The translations under genes were made by a program, and so were the position numbers. The notes under the pieces are model-generated. The model was given only the letters and a program-made list of their open reading frames with translations, ran no database searches and was not told the DNA's origin. DNA of 17,577 bases from Clostridiales bacterium (GTDB lineage Bacteria; Bacillota; Clostridia; Lachnospirales; CAG-274), in the NCBI GenBank assembly GCA_021202835.1, contig JAJQCI010000190.1, positions 1-17,577 of the forward strand, in the 5' to 3' direction. Positions 1-7,450 of the stretch are shown here, piece by piece; positions within the stretch are counted from its first letter, which is position 1, and each line of letters opens with the position of its first letter.

Positions 1-3000
1 TATTATAACTTTGCCGAGGACAGCGTAACCGGAGCTGTAAATCTTAACGACGGAACCGTTCCCATTTACAGCGAAGAAGCAGGATACGGCTTTGTTTCCA
101 CAACAAGCAGTATGCCCGAGAGAACCGTCAGCACGGATAATATAAAGTGGACCTCGGAGGGCTTTATGATTACCGAAGACGGCTCGGGCTCTTATCTTCA
201 CAACACAAACTCATCAAACTATAACTACGGCGGCCTTGTTTTCAGAGCCGATGTGCCTACGGGCAGCTACCGCCTTACCGTTGAGCTTTCAAACGGCTCA
301 ACAAGCTCTGACACAACGGTTGTTCCCACGGGAAATGCAGGCTTCCAGAATAGTTTCCGCCTCATATTGGGACAGCGCCAAAAAGGTGCCTATTCAGCAC
401 TATGCCAAATGGACCGACACCACAACATGGACATATGACTATGTTACAGGGGAGCCCTTTATAGAATTCGAAATAGAGCCTACGGCTCTTGCCACGGCGG
501 CCTCACCCAAAACAGCCGGTGTAAAGTCAATTAAAATCGAAAAGCTCGAAAACAATACTGTTTCGGAGGGGGATATTCCCACTGTTTTCGTTTTGGGCGA
601 CTCTACCGAAAAATCCTATACATTCGAAGAAGCCGGAATGAGCGGCTGGGGTCAAATGATAGGCAGTATGTTTGACGAAACAAGGGTTAACGTTATAAAT
701 TATTCAATGGGCGGCAGATCTATGAAGAATATGTATGCCGAAAACCGTTTTAACGACGTTCTTCTTACGGCTAAGCCCGGGGACTATGTTATGCTTCATT
801 CTGCACACAACGACGAATCAACGGGAGACTCTGCAGGCCCCGAAGCCCGTTTCGGAAGAGGCTCCACAACGGCTACATATACACGCTGGCTTAACGATAT
901 TTATATTCCGGCTATGCTTTCAAGAGGGGTTATTCCCGTTCTTGTTACGCCTATGCCGAGAACTTCAAACGGAAAATATACAAGCGGCTTCAGCCCCGAT
1001 TCACCCGGCCTTATGAAAGCGGCCGCAGCGGCAAACGACGAAGTATATCTTATAGATCTTTATGAAAATGCAAAAGCATATATCGACGAGGTGGGAACAA
1101 CTCAGACAATAGCTATCTATATGTCTATAGAGGCCGGCGAATCTCCCGGAAAGACAAACTCAGGCTCCTATGCAAACGGCCACCCCGACAACAAGATTGA
1201 CGGAACCCACCAAAAGGAAGCGGCTGCAAAGGTTTGGAGCAAGATTATAGCCGAAGAAATCTATGCCCAGAAGAGTGACGCCGTTATGGGAATTTTAGCG
1301 GCAGGCCTTAAGGACGATGTTCAGGCGGCCTGTGTTTCCGGCGACTGGAGCGCAGTTTATCCCGAATGGACAGACGACGTTACTTATGCTCCAAGCGGCG
1401 ACGGAACAGCCGAAAACGACCCCACATATTACAGAAACCAGATTGAAAAGCTTCTTCAGTTGAGCGTTATGCAGAAAACAGACGGCAACAATTTCAGCCC
1501 TCTTGAGCTTATGAGTACGAATGACTTTATTTCTTCACTCTGCGCAGTTTGGGGCCTTGACTTAACAGACAGCGCCGTAAACGCAGTGTTTGAACCCTAT
1601 TATGAATCAGGAACTCTCATAAGAGAGGAAATGGCGGCTATTATACTTGATGCATATGTTCTCCGTTTCGGATATGCGGAAGACGGTTCATACAACAAGC
1701 CTGCTTATATGACTGACTACAACGGCTCCACAGTTTCTCCCGATGACCCTACATATGACCCCAATTTAACAGGTGATGAGGCTCAGTATTATCCTCTTGT
1801 AGGCTGGGGCAACTTAACCGACAAGGAAGATATTTCTCTCGAATATGCCGAGGATGTTTACGATGTTTATAACTTAGGCCTTATGAGAAGCGAAGCAGGC
1901 ATAACAAGAGGCAAGATGGCAAACGGAACACTTTTCGAACCCAAAGCAGAGGTAACAAGAGCAAAGGCCGCTAAGGAAATTTGGTTCCTTTGGGTATTGG
2001 GTCAGGAAAATGTAGATGAAGAAAACCAGATTTTAACAATAACAACAGACGGCTCAAACTATACGGCGCCTGTTTACAGAGCTGTTTCATATACGGCTCC
2101 CGCATATGAATTTGCTTCTGTTGATATAGCAAATGACGGCGCTTTGAGTGTTGAGCTTCTTGACACAACAGGGGCTTCTGCTGCAGCTGTTCTTAACATA
2201 GCCCTTTACAGCGCAGACGGAACGGAAAAGGAAACAAAGACATATTCGGTAAGCGGCAGCGGCGCTGTTTCGGGAATTGACATAACCCTTGAAACAGGTG
2301 AATATGTTGTTATGAAGGTTACGTCAGTTGACGGAACAGCTTTAAGCAGCGAAAGAACTGCAGTCTGTACTGAGCTTATTGTTCCGGCACGTTCCTATAC
2401 GGCGGAAACAGCAGCCGGAATTAAAAACGGAGTTCTTGCTCTTGCAAATCTTTCAGAGGAAACAGAGGAAGCGGCTGTTGTCAGCCTTATGTCGGCAGAC
2501 CTTGCGGAAGAAGATGATTCAGTGTTCTGGAAGGCCTCCGAAAGTGTAACAGGCGGAGCCTATTTATATACACAGGCAGAAGACGGCTTCGACCTTGTTC
2601 CTACCTGTGATATGGCATACAGCAAGTCATCACAGTCTGTAGGAGACGAGACTTTCACAGGCTATGTTGCCCATTCAAGCACAAACGGCTATCTTGCTTC
2701 AACAGGCAGAGAGCGTTCCGGTTTTACATTCACCCCTGCTTCAGACGGTGTTTTGACAGCCTATGTATCAAATCTGGGAAGCAACAAAAACTTTGTTATT
2801 ATAGATGACAGCGAAGAAGCAGAGGCAAAGGCTCTTGCTTCAAGCCAGGAGCCTACGATTTTGTCGGGAAATACATCTATTTCCGCAGCCGTAACAGCCG
2901 GCACCACATATTATATAGGTGTTCTGGGCTCAAAGGGCAGATATTTGGGAATTTCATTTTCACCCGGCGCTCCCGTCGTTTCGGTTCTTGCCAAGAGCGG

Positions 3001-3423
3001 CGAAACCGTTGAAATTACGGCAACACCCAACGAAGGCTATGTTGTTTCTTCGGTATCGGCCAAAGACACAGACGGAAACTCACTTGAGCTTGACATGAAT
3101 GAATCCAAAACAGTTTCAACCTTTACAATGCCCGAGTCGGATGTTACCATAACGGCAAGCTTTGTTCCCGGTGAAGGCTCTGACGACCCGGCTGTTGAAC
3201 CTTCAGACGTTTTAATGGGCGATATAGACAATAACGAGGTTTTAACCGCCAACGACAGTGCTGCTCTTCTTCACTATGTCCTTACAGACGAAAAAATGAA
3301 AACTGGAACACAGATTTAGAGACGGCGGATGTAGACGGAAGCGGAGATTTGGGGGCTGCCGATTCGGCGCAAATCCTTTCGAAGGTTCTCAATTCTTCAT
3401 ATAAATTCAGCTCGGAATTATAA
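1..3423 (+). CDS. Multidomain dockerin-bearing SGNH (CE12-like) acetylesterase, 5'-partial, two frameshifts
   Basis: This is a secreted carbohydrate esterase related to rhamnogalacturonan acetylesterases, which probably deacetylates pectin side chains outside the cell. The 5' end lies beyond the window. An N-terminal beta-sandwich domain reads in frame 1 up to about 340. The SGNH hydrolase follows in frame 2 with all blocks visible: GDST (nucleophile Ser at 602), GGRS, HND (Asn at 809) and DGTH (Asp 1199, His 1208). Downstream come SLH-like modules (about 1420-1680 and 1790-2010), Ig/CBM-like regions to about 2970 and an InlB-like repeat (about 2971-3168). A type I dockerin has calcium loops at 3221-3256 and 3328-3363. 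Two indels break the frame: one extra base near 331-345 and one missing A in the run 3291-3296. Without the second, the frame stops at 3319 and loses the second dockerin repeat; the restored frame ends at 3423. The longest uninterrupted frame is 236-3319, but its ATG is not a believable start. Family call confident; substrate inferred. Confidence 0.82.
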
Positions 3424-3533
3424 AATAACGTGATTTTATAAAAGGCTCAGCCGATAAACTCCGGCAGCTTATTGGCGGAGTATTGTATATAGTCAAAAAA
3501 TATATTATATAAATTCAGCATAGAATTATAAAA
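3399..3533. repeat. 27-bp imperfect direct repeat pair at the esterase 3' end
   Basis: Positions 3399-3425 and 3507-3533 match at 24 of 27 bases (ATATAAATTCAG, five variable bases, AATTATAAAA). The copies are 108 bp apart. The first spans the last codons and stop of the esterase; the second is non-coding. This suggests a small local duplication of the gene end. No function is claimed. Confidence 0.5.
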
Positions 3534-3545
3534 ATCATACAACCT

Positions 3546-3588
3546 AAAAAGGCTGTTCCTCCGAAAATAACGGTGGGGCAGCCTTTTT
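3546..3588. terminator. Bidirectional Rho-independent terminator between convergent genes
   Basis: A perfect 10-bp inverted repeat, AAAAAGGCTG (3546-3555) and CAGCCTTTTT (3579-3588), has further inner pairing of CCTCCG with CGGTGG around an AAAATAA loop. It gives a GC-rich stem with a T-run on both strands. It lies between the esterase stop (3423) and the stop of the minus-strand MerR gene (3641), so it can end both transcripts. Confidence 0.9.
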
Positions 3589-3640
3589 ACATACAGCCGA
3601 GGAGTTATTGAATTTTAGGCTTTACTGTGATGGATATAAA

Positions 3641-4438
3641 TTAGATTTGCATGTCGCTGAGACTGCTTATTTCTATTTCTATTATATCGCCGTCCGGGAT
3701 AAAGCCGTTTTCTTCTATATATTTAAGGGCTTTGTTTATGTAGTTTCTTCTTAATTCCAACTGCTTTTCGGCTGAATATTTTTCATCTGCCGAAATTTCA
3801 AATATGCCTATAAGAGATAATTTTTTGGGGTAATTTTCTATAAACCGGCTTTTAAAGTCAGCTTCGTTAAGGTTAAAGCGCTTTATGTCGGAGGTTTTTA
3901 TTGCCCAACAGCCGTTTGGTACAATTTCCCCATTTTTAATATCCTCCGCCTTGTATATTCTGCAGAGATATACTTCGGGAACGGTATACATAAATTTGCT
4001 TATTAAATCAAGGCGTTCCTTTTCTTCATACAGCTTTGAGCCCCTGCTGTATAAAACATATTTCATTTCAAGGCAGTCTCTGAATTTATAAGAAGCTTTA
4101 AGCTCTTTTGCCGTTTTTATGTTTTGAATGTTGTCTTTAAACCAGTGCCTTAAAAACTTAAGCCTTTCAAGCTGTTTATCCATCTCGTCAAGCTGCTTTG
4201 TATATATATCTATTGTGTCGTCATAGCTTTTGTTATACATTTCCGTTATTTCCCCCAGTGAAAAGCCGCATTTTAAAAACAGCCTTATAACCGCCGTTTT
4301 GTTTACATCCTCCTCCGAAAAAAATCTGTAATTTGAACCGTTCACATCGGGAGAAAGAAGCCCCAGTTTTGAATATCGCCTTATTGTGTTGGTTGTTACC
4401 CCGAATAATTTCGCCAAATCGCTTACTTTATATTTCAT
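3641..4438 (-). CDS. MerR-family transcriptional regulator with C-terminal effector-type domain
   Basis: This 265-residue DNA-binding regulator has a classic MerR winged helix-turn-helix at residues 1-70, with motifs KVSDLAKLFGVTTNTIRRY and the wing GSNYRFFSEEDV. A charged helical stretch at about 75-105 is the expected dimerisation coiled coil. The remaining 150 residues lack the Cys-rich metal site of MerR/CueR. They look like a small-molecule or GyrI-like effector domain as in BmrR-type multidrug regulators, but that part is only weakly recognisable. The ATG start at 4438 is preceded by GGGAG about 11 bases upstream. The gene stands alone: its downstream neighbour is convergent and the next gene is divergent across a decayed transposase, so the regulated target cannot be deduced. 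Confidence 0.85.
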   Translation of the reverse strand: MKYKVSDLAKLFGVTTNTIRRYSKLGLLSPDVNGSNYRFFSEEDVNKTAVIRLFLKCGFSLGEITEMYNKSYDDTIDIYTKQLDEMDKQLERLKFLRHWFKDNIQNIKTAKELKASYKFRDCLEMKYVLYSRGSKLYEEKERLDLISKFMYTVPEVYLCRIYKAEDIKNGEIVPNGCWAIKTSDIKRFNLNEADFKSRFIENYPKKLSLIGIFEISADEKYSAEKQLELRRNYINKALKYIEENGFIPDGDIIEIEISSLSDMQI

Positions 4439-4467
4439 AATATGCTGTACTCCCTTCTTTAATTCAG

Positions 4468-4496
4468 ATTATATCATAAAACAAGATCCGGGTCAA
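4468..4496 (-). promoter_or_regulatory. Sigma-A promoter of the MerR gene
   Basis: On the minus strand, TTGACC (4496-4491) and a perfect TATAAT (4473-4468) are separated by 17 bp, about 30 bp upstream of the MerR start codon. The 17-bp spacing is standard, unlike the stretched 19-20 bp of MerR-activated promoters. I see no clear palindromic operator in the spacer. Confidence 0.75.
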
Positions 4497-4633
4497 AAAA
4501 TGTTTTTCGGAAGCTTTCAATATATAAAAGACTACAGATTCACACTATAGCCTTTTAACACAGATTTATTTTGCCCTACAGTTCTATTCCGATTTTCATT
4601 ATTTCTTTTGCAAATACGATTCTGTCATGTTTT

Positions 4634-5203
4634 AGGTCTGCAGAGTACGAGCGAAGCCGTAATCTATATCGCTATGCCAAAAAAACAATAGGAGCGATTA
4701 GGGAAAATACAATATTGGATGATTATAAAGGGATATTGCTCTACGACCACGAAACAGCATTATACCACTTTGGAAGCGAACACGGGGAATGCAGCGTACA
4801 ATTGCTCAGATATCTGCAAAAGAACAGCAAGGACGTCGGAAACAGCCGGAGCGTAGAACTCAAAACATTGTTGACAGCAGCTAATAATGTATGAAAAGAA
4901 AAGTTGCTGAAATGCATATGTAAAATTTGATGAATCGGCATTATTAAAGCGGCCGGAAAGCTATAAAAAAATCATTTGCTTTTTTGCATGACAACAGAGT
5001 ACCTTTCGACAATAATGTGAGCGAAAGATATCTGCGAAAATGTAAAAACAGTTAAAAAACGGCCGGTGGTTTTATAACCGATAAGGGTCAGGAAATGTTT
5101 TGCCGCATACTGAGTGTAACAGAAACACTAAAAAGAAAACGGTTATGTGCAGCTCAAAATGTGCATACATTAATTTCAAAAAGGTTCGTTATCATATGAC
5201 AGA
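4634..5203 (+). pseudogene. Degenerate IS66-family transposase remnant
   Basis: Three reading frames together give the C-terminal half of an IS66-type DDE transposase. Frame 2 (about 4634-4890) reads DDYKGILLYDHETALYHFG followed by HGECSVQLLRYLQKNS, the region around the second catalytic Asp. Frame 3 (about 4914-4970) reads VKFDESALLKRPESYKK. Frame 1 (about 4972-5200) reads VPFDNNVSERYLRK, holding the catalytic Glu in the NN-x-x-ER motif, then an in-frame TAA, then TAGGFITDKGQEMFCR. At least two frameshifts and one nonsense codon make it non-functional. The N-terminal half, the TnpA/TnpB partners and clear terminal inverted repeats are not visible, so the element has also lost its ends. It lies in the divergent gap between the MerR gene and the ilv-leu promoter. 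Confidence 0.82.
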
Positions 5204-5268
5204 GCCCTTTTAAGGCTGAACTGTTACAAATTTTACACGGAAAAATCGGTTTTGGAGGTAAAAAACTG

Positions 5269-5297
5269 TTGACAAGTGGGGGCGGATTTGATAGAAT
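5269..5297 (+). promoter_or_regulatory. Promoter of the ilv-leu operon
   Basis: TTGACA (5269-5274, perfect -35) and TAGAAT (5292-5297, 5 of 6 to the -10 consensus) are separated by exactly 17 bp. Transcription would start near 5304, just upstream of the T-box stem I. It is the only strong promoter I see for the downstream ten-gene cluster. Confidence 0.8.
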
Positions 5298-5303
5298 AAT
5301 ATT

Positions 5304-5645
5304 CAGATATTTAAAAGGTCATATTTAATGCGATGATTGAGAAATGAACTTTGCTTGCTTTTTCTTTCAGAGAGCCGTTGGTGTCTCTGCGGTTTATAAA
5401 GCCGTGGGGCGTGGTGTGAAACGGCAGAGGGCTTGTTTAGTTATCACTCATAGGCTTCTTTTCCGAAACGGCGAGGGTGCGGCTTGTTTGACTGCGGCTT
5501 GTCTTGTCTCAGTAAGAAAAGGCGGTTATCCCCGTTACAGGAGAAGGTTTTACTTGAACCTCGTGAGGTTTCCCTTTTGGGAAATGAATTAGGGTGGTAC
5601 CACGAATTACCTCGTCCCTATCTTTTGATAGAGGCGAGTTTTTTT
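5304..5645 (+). promoter_or_regulatory. T-box riboswitch leader, predicted tRNA-Ile specific
   Basis: The T-box sequence AGGGTGGTACCACG (5591-5604) is diagnostic; its TGGT pairs with an uncharged tRNA ending ACCA. Stem I features are visible: an ATGA K-turn element (5333-5336), a lower helix TGAG (5338-5341) with CTCA (5447-5450), an upper helix AACT (5347-5350) with AGTT (5439-5442), and the conserved CAGAGAGCCG near the apical region (5368-5377). The internal loop between the helices exposes ATC followed by A at 5443-5446, which I read as an Ile specifier. Uncharged tRNA-Ile would stabilise the antiterminator and allow transcription of the ilv-leu operon. The adjacent GTT (Val) is an alternative reading. 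An 82-codon frame inside the leader is not a gene. T-box identity is near certain; specifier identity is moderate. Confidence 0.93.
5611..5645 (+). terminator. T-box-controlled terminator hairpin
   Basis: CTCGTCCCTATC (5611-5622) pairs with GATAGAGGCGAG (5627-5638) around a TTTT loop and is followed by seven T (5639-5645). It begins seven bases after the T-box sequence, as expected for the terminator that competes with the antiterminator. Confidence 0.92.
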
Positions 5646-5664
5646 AATATATACTAAAATATAT

Positions 5665-5692
5665 ATAAATAGGTATTTAAGAACCTATTTAT
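5665..5692 (+). other. AT-rich hairpin between T-box terminator and ilvN
   Basis: ATAAATAGGT (5665-5674) and ACCTATTTAT (5683-5692) form a perfect 10-bp inverted repeat with an 8-base loop, lying upstream of the ilvN ribosome binding site (AAGGAG at 5707-5712). There is no T-run, so it is not a terminator. It could stabilise or mark a processing site in read-through mRNA, but the function is unknown. Confidence 0.5.
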
Positions 5693-5723
5693 CGGAATTT
5701 GATGGTAAGGAGAGAAAACGGAA

Positions 5724-6233
5724 ATGAAAAGACACGTACTTTCGATACTTGTTAATAACTATGCCGGCGTTTTAAGCAGAGTATCCGGTCTTTTTTCAAG
5801 GCGGGGCTACAACATTGATTCATTAAGCGTAGGTGAAACGGAAACAGAGGGTGTTTCACGAATTACCGTTGTTGTTATTTGTGACGAAGACGCCATTGAG
5901 CAGATCATAAAACAGGTTGAAAAGCTCATTGATGTAAGGCGAGTTGTGGATATGTCCACAAGGCAGGCTGTTTTCAGAGAGCTTGCTTTGGTAAAGATCA
6001 GCTGCACGGGCACAAACAGAGGTGAAATTGTGTCTATTGCCGAAATTTACAGAGCAAACATAATAGACGTGGCGACAGAGTCTATGACTGTTGAAATAAC
6101 GGGAAACCAGAACAAAATCGAGTCGTTTATTATGCTTATGGAGCCTTACGGAATTAAGGAAATTGTCAGAACAGGGCTTACCGCACTTTGCCGCGGCAAC
6201 AACCCTATTAAAAATTTTATAAAGCAGGATTAA
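5724..6233 (+). CDS. ilvN: Acetolactate synthase small (regulatory) subunit
   Basis: This is the regulatory subunit of acetohydroxyacid synthase, which activates the catalytic IlvB subunit and confers valine feedback inhibition in the cytoplasm. The 169 residues match the usual length. An N-terminal ACT domain (about residues 3-75) begins KRHVLSILVNNYAGVLSRV with FSRRGYNIDSLSVG, the family signature. The C-terminal ALS_ss_C domain (about 80-160) includes LALVKISC and EITGNQNKIESF. AAGGAG at 5707-5712 supports the ATG. It is the first gene after the T-box, so its expression is controlled by read-through of the terminator at 5611. Its partner ilvB lies about 9.2 kb downstream at the other end of the cluster rather than next to it, which is unusual. 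Confidence 0.96.
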   Translation: MKRHVLSILVNNYAGVLSRVSGLFSRRGYNIDSLSVGETETEGVSRITVVVICDEDAIEQIIKQVEKLIDVRRVVDMSTRQAVFRELALVKISCTGTNRGEIVSIAEIYRANIIDVATESMTVEITGNQNKIESFIMLMEPYGIKEIVRTGLTALCRGNNPIKNFIKQD

Positions 6234-6279
6234 AGAGTTTATTCTTTAAACTGCATATATTTTAAGGAGGAAATTTAAA

Positions 6280-7296
6280 ATGGCAAAATTATTTCATCAG
6301 GAAGACTGTAATTTAGATCTTCTTAAGGGAAAGACAATCGCAGTTATAGGCTATGGAAGCCAGGGCCACGCTCATGCTTTAAACGCTAAGGAGTCGGGCT
6401 GTGACGTTATCATAGGCTTATATGAAGGCAGCAAGTCTTGGAAGAAGGCAGAGGCTCAGGGCTTCAAGGTTTATACCTCCGCAGAAGCAGCAAAGAGAGC
6501 AGACATCATTATGATTCTTATCAATGACGAGCTTCAGGCTAAGCTTTACAAGGAAAGCATCGAGCCCAACTTAGAGCCCGGCAATATGCTTATGTTCGCT
6601 CACGGCTTCAATATCCACTTCGGTCAGATTGTGCCTCCTAAGGACGTTGACGTTACAATGATAGCGCCCAAGGCTCCCGGTCACACAGTAAGAAGCGAAT
6701 ATCAGGCAGGCAAGGGAACTCCCTGTCTTGTAGCTGTTGAACAGGACGCAACAGGCAACGCTCTCGACTTAGCTCTTGCTTACGGTCTTGCTATCGGCGG
6801 AGCCAGAGCAGGTATCTTGGAGACAACCTTCAGAACAGAAACAGAAACTGACCTTTTCGGTGAACAGGCTGTTCTCTGCGGCGGTGTTTGTGCCCTTATG
6901 CAGGCAGGCTTCGAAACTCTTGTTGAAGCAGGCTATGACCCCAGAAACGCTTATTTCGAATGTGTTCATGAAATGAAGCTTATCGTTGACCTTATCTATC
7001 AGAGCGGCTTCGCAGGAATGAGATATTCTATTTCAAACACAGCTGAATACGGCGACTATATCACAGGCCCCAAGATAGTTACCGAAGAAACAAAGAAGAC
7101 AATGAAGAAGATCCTTAAGGACATCCAGGACGGCTCCTTCGCTAAGGAATTCCTTCTTGATATGTCTCCTGCAGGCGGACAGGCTCACTTCAAGGCTATG
7201 AGAAAGCTCGCTTCAGAACATCCTTCAGAGGTTGTAGGCGCCGAAATCAGAAAGCTCTACAGCTGGAACGGCGAAGACAAACTCATCAACAACTGA
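6280..7296 (+). CDS. ilvC: Ketol-acid reductoisomerase (class I)
   Basis: It converts 2-acetolactate or 2-aceto-2-hydroxybutyrate to the 2,3-dihydroxy acids by Mg-dependent alkyl migration and NAD(P)H reduction. At 338 residues it is a typical short class I enzyme. The Rossmann motif GYGSQGHAHA is at residues 24-33. The all-helical C-terminal domain carries ETETDLFGEQAVLCGG, with the Asp and Glu metal ligands. The beta2-alphaB cofactor loop reads YEGSKS (48-53). It has Tyr-Glu where NADPH enzymes usually have Arg plus Lys or Pro, so cofactor preference may be shifted toward NADH (inference). AAGGAGG just upstream supports the ATG. The codon choice (many CTT, AAG, GGC) looks more biased than in neighbouring genes, suggesting high expression. 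It sits 46 bp after ilvN. Confidence 0.97.
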   Translation: MAKLFHQEDCNLDLLKGKTIAVIGYGSQGHAHALNAKESGCDVIIGLYEGSKSWKKAEAQGFKVYTSAEAAKRADIIMILINDELQAKLYKESIEPNLEPGNMLMFAHGFNIHFGQIVPPKDVDVTMIAPKAPGHTVRSEYQAGKGTPCLVAVEQDATGNALDLALAYGLAIGGARAGILETTFRTETETDLFGEQAVLCGGVCALMQAGFETLVEAGYDPRNAYFECVHEMKLIVDLIYQSGFAGMRYSISNTAEYGDYITGPKIVTEETKKTMKKILKDIQDGSFAKEFLLDMSPAGGQAHFKAMRKLASEHPSEVVGAEIRKLYSWNGEDKLINN

Positions 7297-7327
7297 TTTT
7301 GAAATTGAAATTAAAATTATGGGCTTC

Positions 7328-7406
7328 GGGAGGCTCTTTGCAGCCTCCCCGGCTTAATAATGAAATGATGCCCCGAGTTTTTATAAATGCGGAAGGCTGG
7401 GGGCAT
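7328..7406 (+). other. Hairpin pair in the ilvC-cimA gap
   Basis: GGGAGGCT (7328-7335) and AGCCTCCC (7342-7349) form a perfect 8-bp stem with a 6-base loop. A second possible stem pairs ATGCCCC (7368-7374) with GGGGCAT (7400-7406) across 25 bases. Neither is followed by a T-run. At about 154 bp before the GTG start, this gap is the longest inside the cluster. Possible roles are mRNA processing, protection of the upstream ilvNC message, or partial attenuation; none is demonstrated. Confidence 0.45.
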
Positions 7407-7450
7407 TGTTTCAAAAATGTTTTTACTTTATTTACGGAAGGAAGATTATA

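Noticed and set aside
3290..3304. Programmed -1 ribosomal frameshift in the dockerin
   Set aside because: The in-frame codons GAA AAA ATG do not form an X-XXY-YYZ slippery heptamer and no clear downstream pseudoknot is seen. A homopolymer indel is simpler, and the unrelated first frameshift supports that.
4571..4894. Intact 107-residue hypothetical protein
   Set aside because: From about 4634 it is a piece of an IS66 transposase whose continuation lies in other frames, and its first residues are unrelated sequence. It is annotated as part of a pseudogene.
5344..5592. Open frame of 82 codons upstream of ilvN
   Set aside because: It lies wholly inside the T-box leader and its end overlaps the T-box sequence. 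It has no ribosome binding site and a composition typical of structured RNA.
7328..7349. Rho-independent terminator after ilvC
   Set aside because: The stem is good but the following bases are CGGCTTAATAATG with no T-run, so it should not terminate efficiently.
7406..7450. TTG start extending cimA by 15 codons
   Set aside because: The extension lies in the hairpin region and lacks a ribosome site. GTG at 7451 has a well-spaced GGAAGGA and starts at the conserved barrel.
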